In this document: positions 61,832 to 64,000 of the stretch, piece after piece
Numbering within the stretch: the first letter of the stretch is position 1
How the letters are laid out: every line of letters starts with the position of its first letter
Assembly: GCF_032854445.1 (NCBI RefSeq)
Contig: NC_088300.1
Coordinates: 69,910,984 to 69,974,983 of the forward strand
Direction of reading: 5' to 3'
Length of the DNA: 64,000 nucleotides
From: Liolophura sinensis
Lineage: Eukaryota > Mollusca > Polyplacophora > Chitonida > Chitonidae
The notes under the pieces: model-generated
Database searches by the model: none
Seen by the model: only the letters and a program-made list of their open reading frames with translations
Told to the model about the DNA's origin: nothing
Program-made: the position numbers and the translations under genes

Positions 61832-63025
61832 AAGAGGGAATCAACCCGGAAAGAATGCAGAGCAGTGACTTCTTATGTTATAGATTTGTAAATCGTTGTG
61901 GTTGTAAAAGATGCCACTGTGGACTGTGGTATTTGTATACACATGGTGAACTGCATTTGGCAATCCTTGTACTGTTTGTGGCAATTGCAATCCTGTGATT
62001 GGTCAAGTCCATGTTACAGGCACTACATTCAGATTGGTTTTTTTTTATTAATTTTTTCAGTGGGAATATATGAAAAGAGCCAATGATATTAAGAGACATT
62101 GACTAATCATAATAGAGGCTAGTTTGTATAGTGTGACGGGTGCTGCAGACAACAGTGACTACTGACGTGTCACTTTGACATCTTCCCAGATTCCTGTGAT
62201 TTGTTGTAAGACTGAACCTTAATTTTATGGTTGAACTGACTGACTTGACTGAAACTTATGCTGCTTTAGCACAAGGAAGCACCAATCAAATAAAACTGTC
62301 AAAAAGGAAAACTTGAGGTTTTAAATGTAAATGTTTAACTGTCAAGTGGTGCATAAGTGATAGGTTCTGAAGGTGTCAATGGATGTCGGGGATACATAAC
62401 AGGTAAGTGCTTTTGGTGCATATAAACTCTGAAACTGGATATGCCTGGCAGAATAAAATTATTCAGTGGAGCTCACATTAGATATGAGATTTTGTACTTT
62501 TTGAGAAACACAGTGTTTGCCATGGCAAAAGGACAGAGAAAGAGACAGGTGTCAAGGTTTAGGAAAAGAAAAAAACTATTCAATCAGAGGCAATAAAGCA
62601 ACACTCAGGCTGGTAGGAATGTGCCAAAAACATATGTACATATGAGCAACAGCAGCTGTGTGAGATTGCATGGATTGGACAAAAATTGAATGTGTGAACT
62701 TGTTGGACTGCGATCTACAGCCCTATGATGTTGGTGTACTGGCCCATTCGCTCCCACTGTCATGGACTCTTACCAGCAGGCTGAATGCCAGAGATCAAAA
62801 GCTGAGCAAAACACCTACAGACTGCTGCACCTGGGAAAGACCGCCGAGCTGTAGAAACATTTGCCTACCACTGGACCACAACATCATACTGTCCTGAAGG
62901 GCTGAACTGAGATTTGAACAGCGAGGTGCCTTGGGGTGTGTGCGTCACAGAGAGGTTTGCCTGTGCTGAGTGCGGCTTCTCTTCTAAAAGTAGAAAGTTG
63001 TACCATGGAGATACTATCAGGCAAA

Positions 63026-63214
63026 AATTTATTTATTTAATTTATCTGATTGGTGTTTTACGCAGTACTCAAGAATACATCACTTATACGATGACAGCCA
63101 GCATTATGGTGGGTGGAAACTGGGCAGAACCTTGGGGAAGACAGACAGACCTTCCCACTTACGGCCAGAGAGGAAGCCAGCATGAGCTGGACTTGAACTC
63201 ACAGCGACCCCAAG
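63026..63214 (-). mobile_element. Common SINE, copy 2
   Basis: Counterpart of 31965-32153. Confidence 0.85.
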
Positions 63215-63730
63215 CAGGCAAAGACAATGAAAATGTCTGCTAGTTGGAATGAACCTACACTAGCAATGAAAATGGGTCAGTTACTGAACATGCTGAACTT
63301 GCATGCCGTTTGTTGCACTCATTGCAATGTAGTTTGAGACAGTCTAGTCAAGCACAATGAGGCATCAATAGTACAGATAAGGTGAAACACATAACAACCG
63401 ATGCGGACAGTTCATTATACGCAGTAGCCATGGACCACTGAGTCAGTGCACCATCTGGACACACCACTTGGGGAAAAGCCATTGCAGCAGGGTGAAAGTG
63501 ATGGCATTCTGTGACAATGTGTTCCCCACAAGGACAGCGGAGTGAAAGAAAGACAGGAAACTGGCTTTGTGGACGACTTTGCATCTAGGTGAAACAGTGA
63601 GTGTACAGAGGCCTACTGACAGACTCCAAGTGACATACAGGACTTCATATGTAGAAACCTGACTTGCGTAACAGATGCCATTGTCCTGTGTTATCAGGGA
63701 GATCAGTGTTTGTGCAAGCAGTATTTGGCT

Positions 63731-64000
63731 ATGACTGAGAAGGATGGCAATTTAATAGATGATCCAGCTAAAATTTTCCATATTTTCAATACTTTCTTCT
63801 CAACTGTCCCCATTCTTTAATAGATATTAATAATATAAACAAGGACAATTTTGTTCAAAGTCTTGAAAAACTCAGGGAACAAGTTGAGGGAAAAGTTCTT
63901 CATGATACTTTTTACTCCATACCAAATATGTTGTATGTTTCTGTTTTACAATACCTTTAAAGGCTTGATAAAGATAAGGCTAGTGATCAATTCAAAAATT
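63731..64000 (+). pseudogene. Start of reverse transcriptase relic, copy 2 (cut by window end)
   Basis: Counterpart of 32670-32939: the FNTFFSTV and LDKDKASD blocks only. Confidence 0.8.

Larger units (their letters stand above)
38966..64000. repeat. 25-kb duplicated block, copy 2 (runs off the window)
   Basis: Direct repeat of 7906-32939 with the two differences noted there. All features of copy 1 recur at +31,060 (or +31,061 after 61154). Confidence 0.98.

Overview
This window is non-coding-rich, A/T-rich eukaryotic DNA, almost certainly from a mollusc or close lophotrochozoan. Three things point there: a metazoan KCTD9 terminal exon; many tRNA-derived SINEs with the (AAAT)n tail and 'gtataagtgaaatattctt' core that I associate with mollusc genomes; and a second dispersed repeat (16797-17037) of a type common in marine molluscs. 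There are no bacterial features. Nearly all long open frames are chance frames in repeats, so genes must be read as short spliced exons.

Layout. 1-325: last coding exon of a KCTD9 orthologue, plus strand. 326-7905: its 3' flank, with a 92-bp duplication, SINEs, a 40-bp tandem array rich in TGAGTCA and a 144-bp higher-order C/T-rich repeat. 7906-32939: a 25-kb block that recurs, almost base for base, at 38966-64000. 32940-37947: a decayed non-LTR reverse transcriptase, a candidate minus-strand gene (34530-36176), an inverted copy of the module at the duplication edge, and a candidate plus-strand exon (37447-37575). 37948-38147: exactly 200 N, a scaffold join. 38148-38965: unique sequence with a full-length SINE, then copy 2 of the block.

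Inside the duplicated block I can build two convergent spliced gene models whose reading phases agree across every junction. One is a plus-strand small-protein gene (8035-15393, about 65 codons, AATAAA at 15608). The other is a minus-strand gene (21742-17797, AATAAA at 17708-17703), with a possible first coding exon at 26576-26502. I do not recognise either protein. The 3-kb last intron of the minus gene is filled by a 47-bp minisatellite with an AATAAA-type hexamer in most plus-strand units and a G-rich minus strand.

The main interpretive question is whether the 25-kb duplication is real. I found only two differences between copies (a T/A substitution and one extra A in an A run), and the copies lie on opposite sides of an arbitrary-length gap. 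Either this is a very recent tandem duplication with a 31,060-bp unit, or it is a false duplication from overlapping contigs or haplotigs. The edge falls on a short promoter-like module found a third time, inverted, near 36.9 kb. I see no convincing new molecular system; the gene models, the duplication and the repeat arrays are what deserve follow-up.
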